Shown: positions 6,703-12,328 of the stretch, piece by piece | Layout of the letters: the number at the start of each line of letters is the position of its first letter | How positions within the stretch are numbered: position 1 is the stretch's first letter | Notes under the pieces: generated by a model | The model's database searches: none | What the model was told of the DNA's origin: nothing | What the model saw: only the letters and a program-made list of their open reading frames with translations | From: an uncultured Prosthecobacter sp. | GTDB lineage: Bacteria > Verrucomicrobiota > Verrucomicrobiia > Verrucomicrobiales > Verrucomicrobiaceae | Length of the DNA: 12,328 nucleotides | Assembly (NCBI GenBank): GCA_937941745.1 | Contig: CALDGV010000292.1 | Coordinates: 1 to 12,328, forward strand | Direction: 5' to 3' | Position numbers and translations under genes: made by a program

Positions 6703-6993
6703 TCAGGCGGCTGCCTCCAGTGGAACTGCTTCGAGGGCATCCTGCGTCTTTTGCACGGCGAGGATGCGCATGGAGACGCTGTGGTCCTGCACCTGGATGG
6801 TGATGGTGTCTCCGCAGGAGCGGCGCAGCACGGCACGACCGAGCGGAGCCTCGGCGGAGATGCGGCCGATCTCGGCGTTGGCCTCGTAGCCGGGAACGAC
6901 CTGGATGGTCATGTCAGGCTCGTGCAGGGCACCGAGGAGGTTGAGGGGGCGTAAGGTGACTTGATCATACAAGGCAACCTGGGGAAGTTTCAT
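6703..6993 (-). CDS. Stand-alone GreA/GreB C-terminal-type (Rnk-like) protein
   Basis: The 96-residue product starts at ATG 6993. Residues 9-80 resemble the C-terminal FKBP-like domain of GreA/GreB and Rnk: a DQVTLRPL start, the PGYEANAEIGRISAEAPLGR core (34-53), then VLRRSCGDTITIQV. GreA is about 158 residues and has an N-terminal coiled coil that reaches into the RNA polymerase channel; that part is absent here. The codons upstream contain no ATG or GTG for a longer form, so it was not simply mis-started. Domains like this bind RNA polymerase, and without the coiled coil the protein could compete with Gre factors as Rnk is thought to do. No Shine-Dalgarno is seen. It converges on guaA and has a 74-residue gene 108 bp upstream on the same strand. 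Confidence 0.82.
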   Translation of the reverse strand: MKLPQVALYDQVTLRPLNLLGALHEPDMTIQVVPGYEANAEIGRISAEAPLGRAVLRRSCGDTITIQVQDHSVSMRILAVQKTQDALEAVPLEAAA

Positions 6994-7101
6994 GAGTCGG
7001 ATGTGAGGGATGATTTGAGGGCATGCGCCGACATCCGGGAGGACGATGAGGTCCAGCCGGTGTGCGGCAGATTGGGATGAGGCGGTCTTGGTTAGGCTGG
7101 C

Positions 7102-7326
7102 CTAGTTCCGCCGGCTGATTTTGATGGATTCGACGGAGCTGCCTGGCTGCGACTCGCGCACATGGGAGAGCACGGTCTGACAGGCCTCCTCCTCGGTGGC
7201 GGCGGCCAGGTCATAGCTGGTCTCCCGGCTGATGGTGCCGAAGGCTTCCTGCTGCTTGAGCGTGCAGGTGACCTGCCAGGATGGGCGGGCCGCCCTCCTG
7301 CCGACGAATTTCTGAAGGATGTTCAT
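7102..7326 (-). CDS. Small hypothetical protein, 74 residues
   Basis: The frame starts at ATG 7326 (MNILQKFVGRRAARP) and ends at TAG 7102; a TTG at 7356 would add ten residues. The product has a basic N-terminal third (two RR pairs and an amphipathic start), then a mixed region (TCTLKQQEAFGTISRETSYDL) that may form beta strands, then a helix (TEEEACQTVLSHVRES), and a basic end (ISRRN). It has no signal peptide or membrane helix. I do not recognise the family. Codon use is GC-rich like its neighbours, which supports coding. It lies upstream of the Rnk-like gene on the same strand and could be cotranscribed with it, although the 108-bp gap is long. No Shine-Dalgarno is visible. Confidence 0.55.
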   Translation of the reverse strand: MNILQKFVGRRAARPSWQVTCTLKQQEAFGTISRETSYDLAAATEEEACQTVLSHVRESQPGSSVESIKISRRN

Positions 7327-7555
7327 GACATGTAAAACGAAGATGGGTTGATCCAAAGGGGTGCCGATAAGCAGAAGCGGGATCCCGATGCGAAGGCGTA
7401 CGCCAGCACCGCGACGAGGCGGTGCAGTGCGTCATGCTGTCATCAGGGTGTTCCTGTCCCGTGTTGAGCGACGGGGCGGACTGCGGTGGCTGGCCGAGAT
7501 GCGTGATCTCAGGCTGGAGGTGCGGACAGTCCCAAAAAGCCGGGGGGCTGCCCGC

Positions 7556-7654
7556 TTAAGCTCGGCTGGCACCCAGCCGGTGGCTGGCCGGCAGGATCGC
7601 GCGTGCCCCTGCCTTGGCGGCGAGGCCTTCGATGATGCGCGATTCAACGTTCAT
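7556..7654 (-). CDS. Possible 32-codon ORF or leader peptide
   Basis: ATG 7654 to TAA 7556 encodes 32 residues beginning MNVESRIIEGLAAKAG and ending GASRA. It is alanine-rich (8 of 32) with GC-rich third positions like neighbouring genes. Its last third overlaps the alternating inverted repeats at 7564-7587, and a weak hairpin with a T-run follows within 25 bases. It could be a leader peptide, a small basic protein, a decayed gene fragment or chance. No Shine-Dalgarno is seen. Confidence 0.25.
   Translation of the reverse strand: MNVESRIIEGLAAKAGARAILPASHRLGASRA
7564..7587. repeat. Two mutually exclusive hairpins sharing one arm
   Basis: GGCTGG (7564-7569) can pair with CCAGCC (7573-7578) across CAC. 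The same CCAGCC can instead pair with GGCTGG (7582-7587) across GGT. Both stems are perfect 6-bp GC-rich stems, so only one can form at a time in either strand's transcript. Confidence 0.5.
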
Positions 7655-7678
7655 AATTCATAAAATGCTAGGCCGCGA

Positions 7679-7699
7679 GCCTTTCAAAGGCAAGCCTTT
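7679..7699. repeat. Alternating short inverted repeats upstream of the 32-codon ORF
   Basis: GCCTTT (7679-7684), AAAGGC (7686-7691) and GCCTTT (7694-7699) alternate, so the middle arm can pair with either neighbour. The loops are only 1-2 bases, so the RNA hairpins would have to open a closing pair; a DNA-level symmetrical site is equally possible. Confidence 0.35.
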
Positions 7700-7769
7700 T
7701 GTGTCCGTGCGAGGATCGTTCGCAGGCTTCGCCCCTGGGGGCTAACGAAAGTTGGTCAAGAATGGCGTG

Positions 7770-8654
7770 CTATTCGGCAAGAAGCAGCTTCTTGGCCGCC
7801 TGGAGGTGGCTCCTCTGCTCTTCGGGCATTTCGGGATATTTGAGCTTCATGGTCTGCATCTCCGCCAGCACGGCGGCGCTGACGATGAGGCGCATGTTCT
7901 TCTTGTCGTCGGCAGGCACGACATACCAGGGGCAGTCCTCGGTCGCGGTCTTGCGGATGGCGTCTTCGTAGGCGGCCATGTACTGCTTCCAGCAGCCGCG
8001 CTCCTTCACATCGCCTTCCTCAAACTTCCAGTTCTTGCTCGGGGTGTCGATGCGGGCCAGGAAGCGCTTCTTCTGCTCCTCCTTGGAGACGTGCAGGAAG
8101 AACTTCACGATGCGGATGCCGTTGCGGTCGCAGTATTCCTCGAAGTTGCGGATGTCCTTCAGGCGGTCCTTGAAGAGCTTGTCGATGTTGCGGGTGGTCT
8201 TGGCAGGCAGGCGCTGAACCTTGGTGACGATTTCAGGATGCACCCGGCAGACGAGGACTTCCTCGTAGTAGCTGCGGTTGAAGATGCCGATGCGGCCGCG
8301 CGGAGGCATGACGCGGGTGGTGCGCCAGAGGAAGTCATGGTCCAGTTCGTCATCCGTGGGGCGCTTGAAGGCATGGCACTCCACCCCCTGCGTGTTCACG
8401 CCGCTCATCACATGCTTGATGGTGCTGTCCTTGCCCGCCGCATCCATGGCCTGGAAGATGAGCAGCAGCGCCTGGCGATCCTGTGCATACATCTTCTGCT
8501 GCAGGTCGTCGATCTCCAGCCGGAACTGCGCGATGAGCTCTTCGTAGTGTTCATCACTCGTGTAGAGCTTGCGGACCTTCGTCCTGGCTTTGGCGATGCG
8601 GAATGGCCTGCCATCGGGCACGCGGAAGTCGTGGAGGTCGATCTGAAGTCTCAT
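7770..8654 (-). CDS. Polyphosphate kinase 2 family nucleotide phosphotransferase
   Basis: The 294-residue protein moves phosphate between polyphosphate and nucleotides. The Walker A region is at residues 66-80 (IFQAMDAAGKDSTIK), followed by HVMSGVNTQGVECHAFKRPT. The lid or second conserved block FNRSYYEEVLVCRVHPE lies at 125-141. A phosphate-binding pattern continues with FLHVSKEEQKKRF and the aromatic WKFEEGDVKER. Length and the AAGKD plus SGVNxQG pattern fit the short one-domain PPK2 enzymes, closer to the class III type that can act on AMP and ADP than to class I; the class is inference. It has no signal peptide and should be cytoplasmic. The start is ATG 8654, as no upstream alternative looks better; no Shine-Dalgarno is seen. 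It lies 55 bp after the FkbM gene on the same strand, so weak cotranscription is possible. Confidence 0.92.
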   Translation of the reverse strand: MRLQIDLHDFRVPDGRPFRIAKARTKVRKLYTSDEHYEELIAQFRLEIDDLQQKMYAQDRQALLLIFQAMDAAGKDSTIKHVMSGVNTQGVECHAFKRPTDDELDHDFLWRTTRVMPPRGRIGIFNRSYYEEVLVCRVHPEIVTKVQRLPAKTTRNIDKLFKDRLKDIRNFEEYCDRNGIRIVKFFLHVSKEEQKKRFLARIDTPSKNWKFEEGDVKERGCWKQYMAAYEDAIRKTATEDCPWYVVPADDKKNMRLIVSAAVLAEMQTMKLKYPEMPEEQRSHLQAAKKLLLAE

Positions 8655-8709
8655 GAGGAGTGGAATCGTTCAAGCTATCAGCAGCCGCGCAGTTCTGCCA
8701 AGGGCATCC

Positions 8710-9555
8710 TCAGGAAGAAGGCACCAGCCACAGGGTGCCGCACTGATCCCAGCGCGGTGGCATGAGCCTTCCTGCGGGGCGGTTGAAGGGGCCGAAAGGC
8801 CGGTCGGTTTCCAGGGTGAAGATCTGGTAGGCTGGCGGAAGGCAGGCGAGCAGCCGTTCGCGCATCTCGGGCTTGTCGGGAAAGTTCCATTCCAGGATCA
8901 CCGTCGGCCGGTGCCGTGCCAGGGTCTCCCGCAGGCCTTCGAGGGCAGGCACTTCATGGCATTCACAGTCCACCTTGATGAAGTCAATGTGCGCCAGATG
9001 CGAGACGAGCAGGTCTCCTCGGCAGACGTTCATGCGGATGGCGTCACTGGCATCAGGATGTTTGACCGGGGCAAACCAGCCGGTGCCCTGATTGATGTCC
9101 TGCGGTGGATGGAAGTAGAGCTCTGCGTCCTCGGCACCAAGGCCCACGGGATGGACGATCACCCGCTCGGCAAGGGCGTTCATGGCCAGACGCTCGCGCA
9201 GTTCAGCCAGGGCGGGCGGGTAGGGCTCAAAGGCATGCACTTCCGCAAAGAGGGTGCTGAGCAGGAGGCTGTGGTGGCCGACATTGGCCCCGATGTCGAG
9301 GCAGGTGCGCCGCGGCTGCAGCCGGAGCTGCTGCATCATGAAGGCGACTTCGGAGGCCTCGTAGGCTCCGTAGAAGTAAACGCACCAGTCGATGTAGCGG
9401 TCCAGCCAGCCTCGATACCGCAGCCCGAAGAAGGGCTGGATGAATTCGCGATGAGGCTGTTTCTGCGGCGCAGCAAAAATGCGCAGCAGCCGGCTGCGGA
9501 GGCCATTCCTGAGCCAGGTGAGGCGGGCGATGCAGCGGAGCAGGGGATGGATCAT
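8710..9555 (-). CDS. FkbM-family SAM-dependent methyltransferase
   Basis: The 281-residue protein has an N-terminal helical part (to about residue 80) and then a Rossmann methyltransferase domain. SAM-binding motif I is CLDIGANVGHHSLLLS (85-100), the acidic motif II residue is E110 in HAFEPYPP, and the FkbM-typical IDFIKVDCECHEVPALEGL lies at 190-208, followed by PTVILEWN. Most family members read IKIDVEGHE there; the VDCECHE variant keeps the acidic residues. FkbM enzymes O-methylate sugars and other hydroxyl groups on secondary metabolites, glycans or lipids; the substrate here is unknown. ATG 9555 overlaps the acyltransferase stop in ATGA, so translation is probably coupled and the two proteins may act on the same molecule. 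PPK2 follows 55 bp downstream. Confidence 0.9.
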   Translation of the reverse strand: MIHPLLRCIARLTWLRNGLRSRLLRIFAAPQKQPHREFIQPFFGLRYRGWLDRYIDWCVYFYGAYEASEVAFMMQQLRLQPRRTCLDIGANVGHHSLLLSTLFAEVHAFEPYPPALAELRERLAMNALAERVIVHPVGLGAEDAELYFHPPQDINQGTGWFAPVKHPDASDAIRMNVCRGDLLVSHLAHIDFIKVDCECHEVPALEGLRETLARHRPTVILEWNFPDKPEMRERLLACLPPAYQIFTLETDRPFGPFNRPAGRLMPPRWDQCGTLWLVPSS

Positions 9556-10508
9556 GCCGGCGTGCGTTCCACAGGAGTCAGCTCCACCAGCGGTTCAAAG
9601 ACGAACCATTGATCCCAGTGCTCTTGAAGGTGCTGGTGCAGGATGGGCAGCCAGAGGCGGGCGATGTCATCCGCCCGCAGCCGTTCCGTGCCCTTTTGGA
9701 AGCAGCTGCCGATGTGGATGCAGTAATGCAGGCAGCCGATGCGCTCGAGAAAGATGGGGTAGCATGGCGCGCGTGAGATTTCCGCGAGGACCAGCGGCCC
9801 GCGTGGGATCTGATAGGTGCGGCCTTCGTGGTTCATCGCCGCGGGTGAAACGGCTGAGAGCACGCGGTCGCCCTGCACGGCGACGGCATCGCCTTCCCGC
9901 AGCACCCGGCAGAGTTCGAGGCCGAGGTGGTTGTCGCCCAGGTTGTAGTGCACGCGGAGCATGGGGTTCTCCTTTTCTGAGCGGCGCAGTTCCTCCTCGC
10001 GCAGCTTCTGGAGCTGTTCCGTCTGCTCGGGAGCGCGCACCGTGTGCAGGCGACGCCCGGATTTCTGGGCAAAGATCGCAGCACCAAGGTCATAATTGCC
10101 ACTGTGGATGGTGAAGATCAGCACGCCGCCGGGCTGAGCGCGCAGTTCCTCAAATCGTTCCGCGTTGGAAACCTCCCAGCGGACTTTTTTGCCAAAATGC
10201 ATCACCCAGAGCCGGTCCAGGTAGGTCAGGGCAAAGTTCAGAAAAACACGAAATCCAGCCCACCAGCGTTCCACTGGGCCGAAGTCCGGGCGCAGGGCTC
10301 CGAGGTTGCCCAAAATGGCCTGTCTCTGGGCCTTGGCGAGCAGGTAGATGACCAGGGTGACCGGCCAGACCAGCAGCCGCGCCAGTCCGGAGGGAACGAA
10401 ACGCATGAACCGCAGCAGACAATGGGTCCAGAAGGCGCCATGCAGGCCGGTGTTCCGCCGAGGCGGAACTTGCGGGGCCGAGGTGTTGGCAGTTATTTCT
10501 GGCGTCAT
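9552..10508 (-). CDS. LpxL/HtrB-type lysophospholipid acyltransferase
   Basis: The 318-residue protein belongs to the lipid A-type acyltransferases, which move acyl chains onto glycolipids or related acceptors at the inner membrane. A hydrophobic segment at about 43-58 (ARLLVWPVTLVIYLL) would anchor it. The catalytic HxxxxD motif is HSGNYD (135-140), and the second family block is EGDAVAVQGDR (205-215), followed by the IPRGPLVLAE segment (234-243). The start at 10508 is favoured over one at 10580 by AGAGGA seven bases upstream, and because the longer form would overlap the divergent gene. It overlaps the FkbM gene by four bases and is divergent from the halogenase-like gene. Such acyltransferases occur both in lipid A synthesis and inside aryl-polyene clusters. 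The neighbours favour the second, but this is inference. Confidence 0.9.
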   Translation of the reverse strand: MTPEITANTSAPQVPPRRNTGLHGAFWTHCLLRFMRFVPSGLARLLVWPVTLVIYLLAKAQRQAILGNLGALRPDFGPVERWWAGFRVFLNFALTYLDRLWVMHFGKKVRWEVSNAERFEELRAQPGGVLIFTIHSGNYDLGAAIFAQKSGRRLHTVRAPEQTEQLQKLREEELRRSEKENPMLRVHYNLGDNHLGLELCRVLREGDAVAVQGDRVLSAVSPAAMNHEGRTYQIPRGPLVLAEISRAPCYPIFLERIGCLHYCIHIGSCFQKGTERLRADDIARLWLPILHQHLQEHWDQWFVFEPLVELTPVERTPA

Positions 10509-10515
10509 TGACGGG

Positions 10516-10521
10516 TCCTCT
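10516..10521 (-). promoter_or_regulatory. Ribosome binding site of the acyltransferase gene
   Basis: AGAGGA on the minus strand lies 7 bases before ATG 10508, which selects this start over the longer in-frame option at 10580. The 52-bp space to the divergent gene at 10561 must also contain both promoters; none is recognisable. Confidence 0.5.
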
Positions 10522-10560
10522 GCCCGTAGGATCAGTCCAGCTTCAAGTCGAGTCAAAAAC

Positions 10561-12153
10561 ATGCACGCCCAAGCTCCCATCCACCGTCCTGGAGACGCTG
10601 ACTATGATGTGATCATCCTCGGTGGTGCCTTCAGCGGTGCCTCCTCGGCCCTGCTGCTGAAGCGCGACCTGCCTGAGCTGAGGGTGCTTGTCGTGGAACG
10701 CACCATGGAGTTCGACCGCAAGGTGGGGGAAAGCACCTCGGAAGTGGGTGGCTGCTTTTTGACACGCGTTCTGCACCTCAACCCCTACCTCAGTGCGAAC
10801 CATTACCAGAAGCACGGGCTGCGCATGTGGTTCTGCAAGAGTCCCGAGGACCGGGTGGAGGACTGCACGGAGTTGGGGCCGAAGTTTCAGAGCCGCCTGC
10901 CAACCTTCCAACTCGACCGTGCGCTGCTGGACCAGCACGTGCTGGAACTGGCCGTGGAAGCTGGGGCGGAGCTGCTGCGCCCTGCGACGATCCGCGAGGT
11001 CAAGCTTGCCGAGGGGGAGGCGAGCCATCAGGTCAGCCTCACGACCTCGGCTGGTGAGACGAAGACCTTCACGGCGCGCTGGGTCATTGATGCCTCCGGT
11101 CGTGCCGCCCTGCTGGCCAAGAAGCTGGGACTGCATCGCCCGCTTGGTGACGAGCATCCGACCTCCTCGATCTGGTGCCGTTTCCGCAAGGTGAATCCGA
11201 TCGACAGCTACAAGAGCCGGAAGATGCACCCCAGCCTGATGTCTCGTGTGCGTGCCTCCCGCAGCAGCGCCACCAACCATCTCATGGGGCGTGGCTGGTG
11301 GGTCTGGCTCATCCCGCTGGCCAATGGCGACTACAGCGTGGGCATCGTCTGGGACCGCAGCGTCTTCACCCTGCCTGATGGGCCGAATTTGACCGAGCGC
11401 CTGCGTGCCCACCTGATGAACCATCCCATCGGCCGCCTGATGTTTGAAGGGGCCGAACCGGTGGAGGATGACACCTTTTACTACAAGGGCCTGCCCTACC
11501 ACACCGAACAGATGGCTGGCAACCGCTGGGCAATGGTCGGAGATGCTGCCGGGTTCATCGATCCGCTGTACAGCCAGGGGCTCGACTACTGCGGGCACAC
11601 CGTTTATGCCGTCACGGACATGATCAAAAGGGCGTCGAAGGGTGAGGACGTCAGCGCCACGCAGACCTATCTCCAAGGAGCCTACAAGCGCAGCTACCGG
11701 CTCTGGTTTGAAAGCCTGTACAAGGGCAAGTACCACTACATGGGGGATGCCGAATTGGTTCGCATCTCATTCATCATGGACCTCGGCACCTACTTCATCG
11801 GGCCAGTGCGTCTGGTTTACGACTCACCCGACTATGAGTGGACGCGGCTGCCCTACGATGGGCCGATCGGGAACCTCTTTGCGAAGTTCATGGCCTTCTA
11901 CAACCGGCGTCTGGTAGCCATGGCGAAGAAGCGCTGGGAGAAGGGCACTTACGGTGCCTGGAACAACGGCATGGACCTGACGCTCGGGCAGAGCTATTCG
12001 CCGAACCTCAGTGCCTTCATGTTCCTGCGCTGGGGGGTACGGCTCTGGCTCATGGCAGAGCTGCGCACGCTCTTTGCACGAGCTAAGTCCAAGCCCATGA
12101 CGGTTGGAGAAGCATCGGCTCCTGTGGCAGAAGAAGTGAATGCTGCCGCCTGA
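10561..12153 (+). CDS. Flavin-dependent halogenase-like FAD oxidoreductase
   Basis: The 530-residue protein has an N-terminal FAD-binding Rossmann fold (YDVIILGGAFSGASSALLL, 15-33), ending in VVER. Two halogenase hallmarks are present: WxWxIP as WVWLIP at 247-252, and FxxPxxSxG as FIDPLYSQG at 332-340, just after the FAD-binding MVGDAAG. K84 in HYQKHGLRMWF, after KVGEST (54-59), falls where the catalytic lysine of flavin halogenases is expected. Such enzymes use FADH2, oxygen and halide; related proteins occur in xanthomonadin and flexirubin pigment clusters. The C-terminal 170 residues are aromatic-rich and not recognised. The first glycine motif reads GGAFSG, with Ala at the usual middle Gly. 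The protein could instead be a non-halogenating monooxygenase or geranylgeranyl-reductase-like enzyme. It is divergent from the acyltransferase and convergent with FabG. Confidence 0.85.
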   Translation: MHAQAPIHRPGDADYDVIILGGAFSGASSALLLKRDLPELRVLVVERTMEFDRKVGESTSEVGGCFLTRVLHLNPYLSANHYQKHGLRMWFCKSPEDRVEDCTELGPKFQSRLPTFQLDRALLDQHVLELAVEAGAELLRPATIREVKLAEGEASHQVSLTTSAGETKTFTARWVIDASGRAALLAKKLGLHRPLGDEHPTSSIWCRFRKVNPIDSYKSRKMHPSLMSRVRASRSSATNHLMGRGWWVWLIPLANGDYSVGIVWDRSVFTLPDGPNLTERLRAHLMNHPIGRLMFEGAEPVEDDTFYYKGLPYHTEQMAGNRWAMVGDAAGFIDPLYSQGLDYCGHTVYAVTDMIKRASKGEDVSATQTYLQGAYKRSYRLWFESLYKGKYHYMGDAELVRISFIMDLGTYFIGPVRLVYDSPDYEWTRLPYDGPIGNLFAKFMAFYNRRLVAMAKKRWEKGTYGAWNNGMDLTLGQSYSPNLSAFMFLRWGVRLWLMAELRTLFARAKSKPMTVGEASAPVAEEVNAAA

Positions 12154-12165
12154 TCGCTGCGGCAG
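12143..12165. terminator. Weak hairpin at the convergent 3' ends
   Basis: CTGCCGC (12143-12149) and GCGGCAG (12159-12165) form a perfect 7-bp stem with a 9-base loop that spans the halogenase-like gene's stop codon. No T-run follows on either strand, so it may be only a 3'-end stabilising or Rho-assisted structure. The two stop codons are 15 bp apart. Confidence 0.35.
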
Positions 12166-12168
12166 GGA

Positions 12169-12328
12169 TCAGCCTCGCCAGCCGCCGTTGATCTCGATCG
12201 TCTGGCCGGTGATGTAGCTGGCCAGTGGCGAACACAGAAAGAGGACCACATTCGCGACTTCTTCCGTCGTTCCAAAGCGGCCCAGTGGCACGTTTTTGAT
12301 CATTTCAGCCCTCACGGACTCGGGGATG
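12169..12328 (-). CDS. Short-chain dehydrogenase/reductase, FabG type, C-terminus only
   Basis: The last 52 residues and stop of an SDR protein are visible; the rest, including the catalytic Ser-Tyr-Lys and NAD(P)-binding glycine motif, lies beyond the right edge. The visible segment [20 protein letters not shown], then [15 protein letters not shown], is the classic C-terminal end of 3-oxoacyl-ACP reductases (FabG). The family reduces beta-ketoacyl-ACP during fatty acid or polyene chain extension. Its location next to an acyltransferase and a halogenase-like enzyme fits a pigment or polyene cluster, but SDR proteins are diverse and the substrate cannot be fixed from this part. Confidence 0.88.
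   Translation of the reverse strand, partial: IPESVRAEMIKNVPLGRFGTTEEVANVVLFLCSPLASYITGQTIEINGGWRG

Larger units (their letters stand above)
7327..7769. other. 443-bp region without a secure gene; structured leader candidate
   Basis: Between the 74-residue gene and the PPK2 stop no full-length gene is convincing. It contains a 32-codon minus-strand ORF (7556-7654), two sets of overlapping, mutually exclusive inverted repeats (7564-7587 and 7679-7699), and a weak hairpin with a T-run for the minus strand (AGCC-CCCC-GGCT then TTTT, 7534-7549). From 7357 to 7533 nothing recognisable was seen. Confidence 0.45.

Noticed and set aside
7752..9612. Plus-strand open frames opposite PPK2 and the FkbM methyltransferase
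   Set aside because: Both are shadows; the minus-strand products carry clear family motifs.
10543..11736. Minus-strand open frame of 397 codons opposite the halogenase-like gene
   Set aside because: Antisense to WxWxIP and FAD-binding motifs, with no motif of its own.

Overview
The window looks like chromosomal DNA from a GC-rich Gram-negative bacterium, most plausibly a Verrucomicrobiota member. That is an inference from the gene mix: a secreted formylglycine-type sulfatase, a zinc-ribbon metallopeptidase, a short collagen-like protein, a lipid-A-type acyltransferase and a flavin halogenase-like enzyme. No rRNA, tRNA, CRISPR array, insertion sequence or prophage integration module was seen. 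Only two of eleven visible gene starts have a clear Shine-Dalgarno-like sequence.

Left part (1-2209). A minus-strand gene for a collagen-like protein runs off the left edge. It is followed by a 540-bp non-coding stretch. This holds a degenerate tandem array with an exact 21-bp period (about ten units, 462-671), each unit being an imperfect palindrome, and then AT-richer DNA with small hairpins. Next on the minus strand come a 158-residue protein of unknown function and, upstream of it, an XRE-type DNA-binding protein. A clean inverted repeat between these two genes is a candidate operator.

Middle part (2210-7101). A zinc-ribbon metallopeptidase (plus) converges on a secreted sulfatase (minus). 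The sulfatase is divergent from guaA, GMP synthase (plus), which ends at a strong intrinsic terminator. A minus-strand gene for a stand-alone GreA/Rnk C-terminal-type domain converges on guaA.

Right part (7102-12328). On the minus strand lie a 74-residue unknown protein, a 440-bp structured stretch that may contain a 32-codon ORF with alternating hairpins, a PPK2-type polyphosphate kinase, and a translationally coupled pair (LpxL-like acyltransferase, then FkbM methyltransferase). Divergent from that pair, 52 bp away, is a flavin-dependent halogenase-like protein with both WxWxIP and FxxPxxSxG motifs. The 3' end of a FabG-type reductase converges on it at the right edge. Acyltransferase, halogenase-like enzyme and FabG side by side suggest the border of an aryl-polyene, flexirubin or xanthomonadin-type lipid/pigment cluster continuing to the right. 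This is inference, because no ketosynthase or acyl carrier protein lies inside the window.

Nucleotide-related functions (GMP synthase, PPK2, Rnk/GreA-like) occur within a few kilobases, but strand changes and the guaA terminator argue against one operon.
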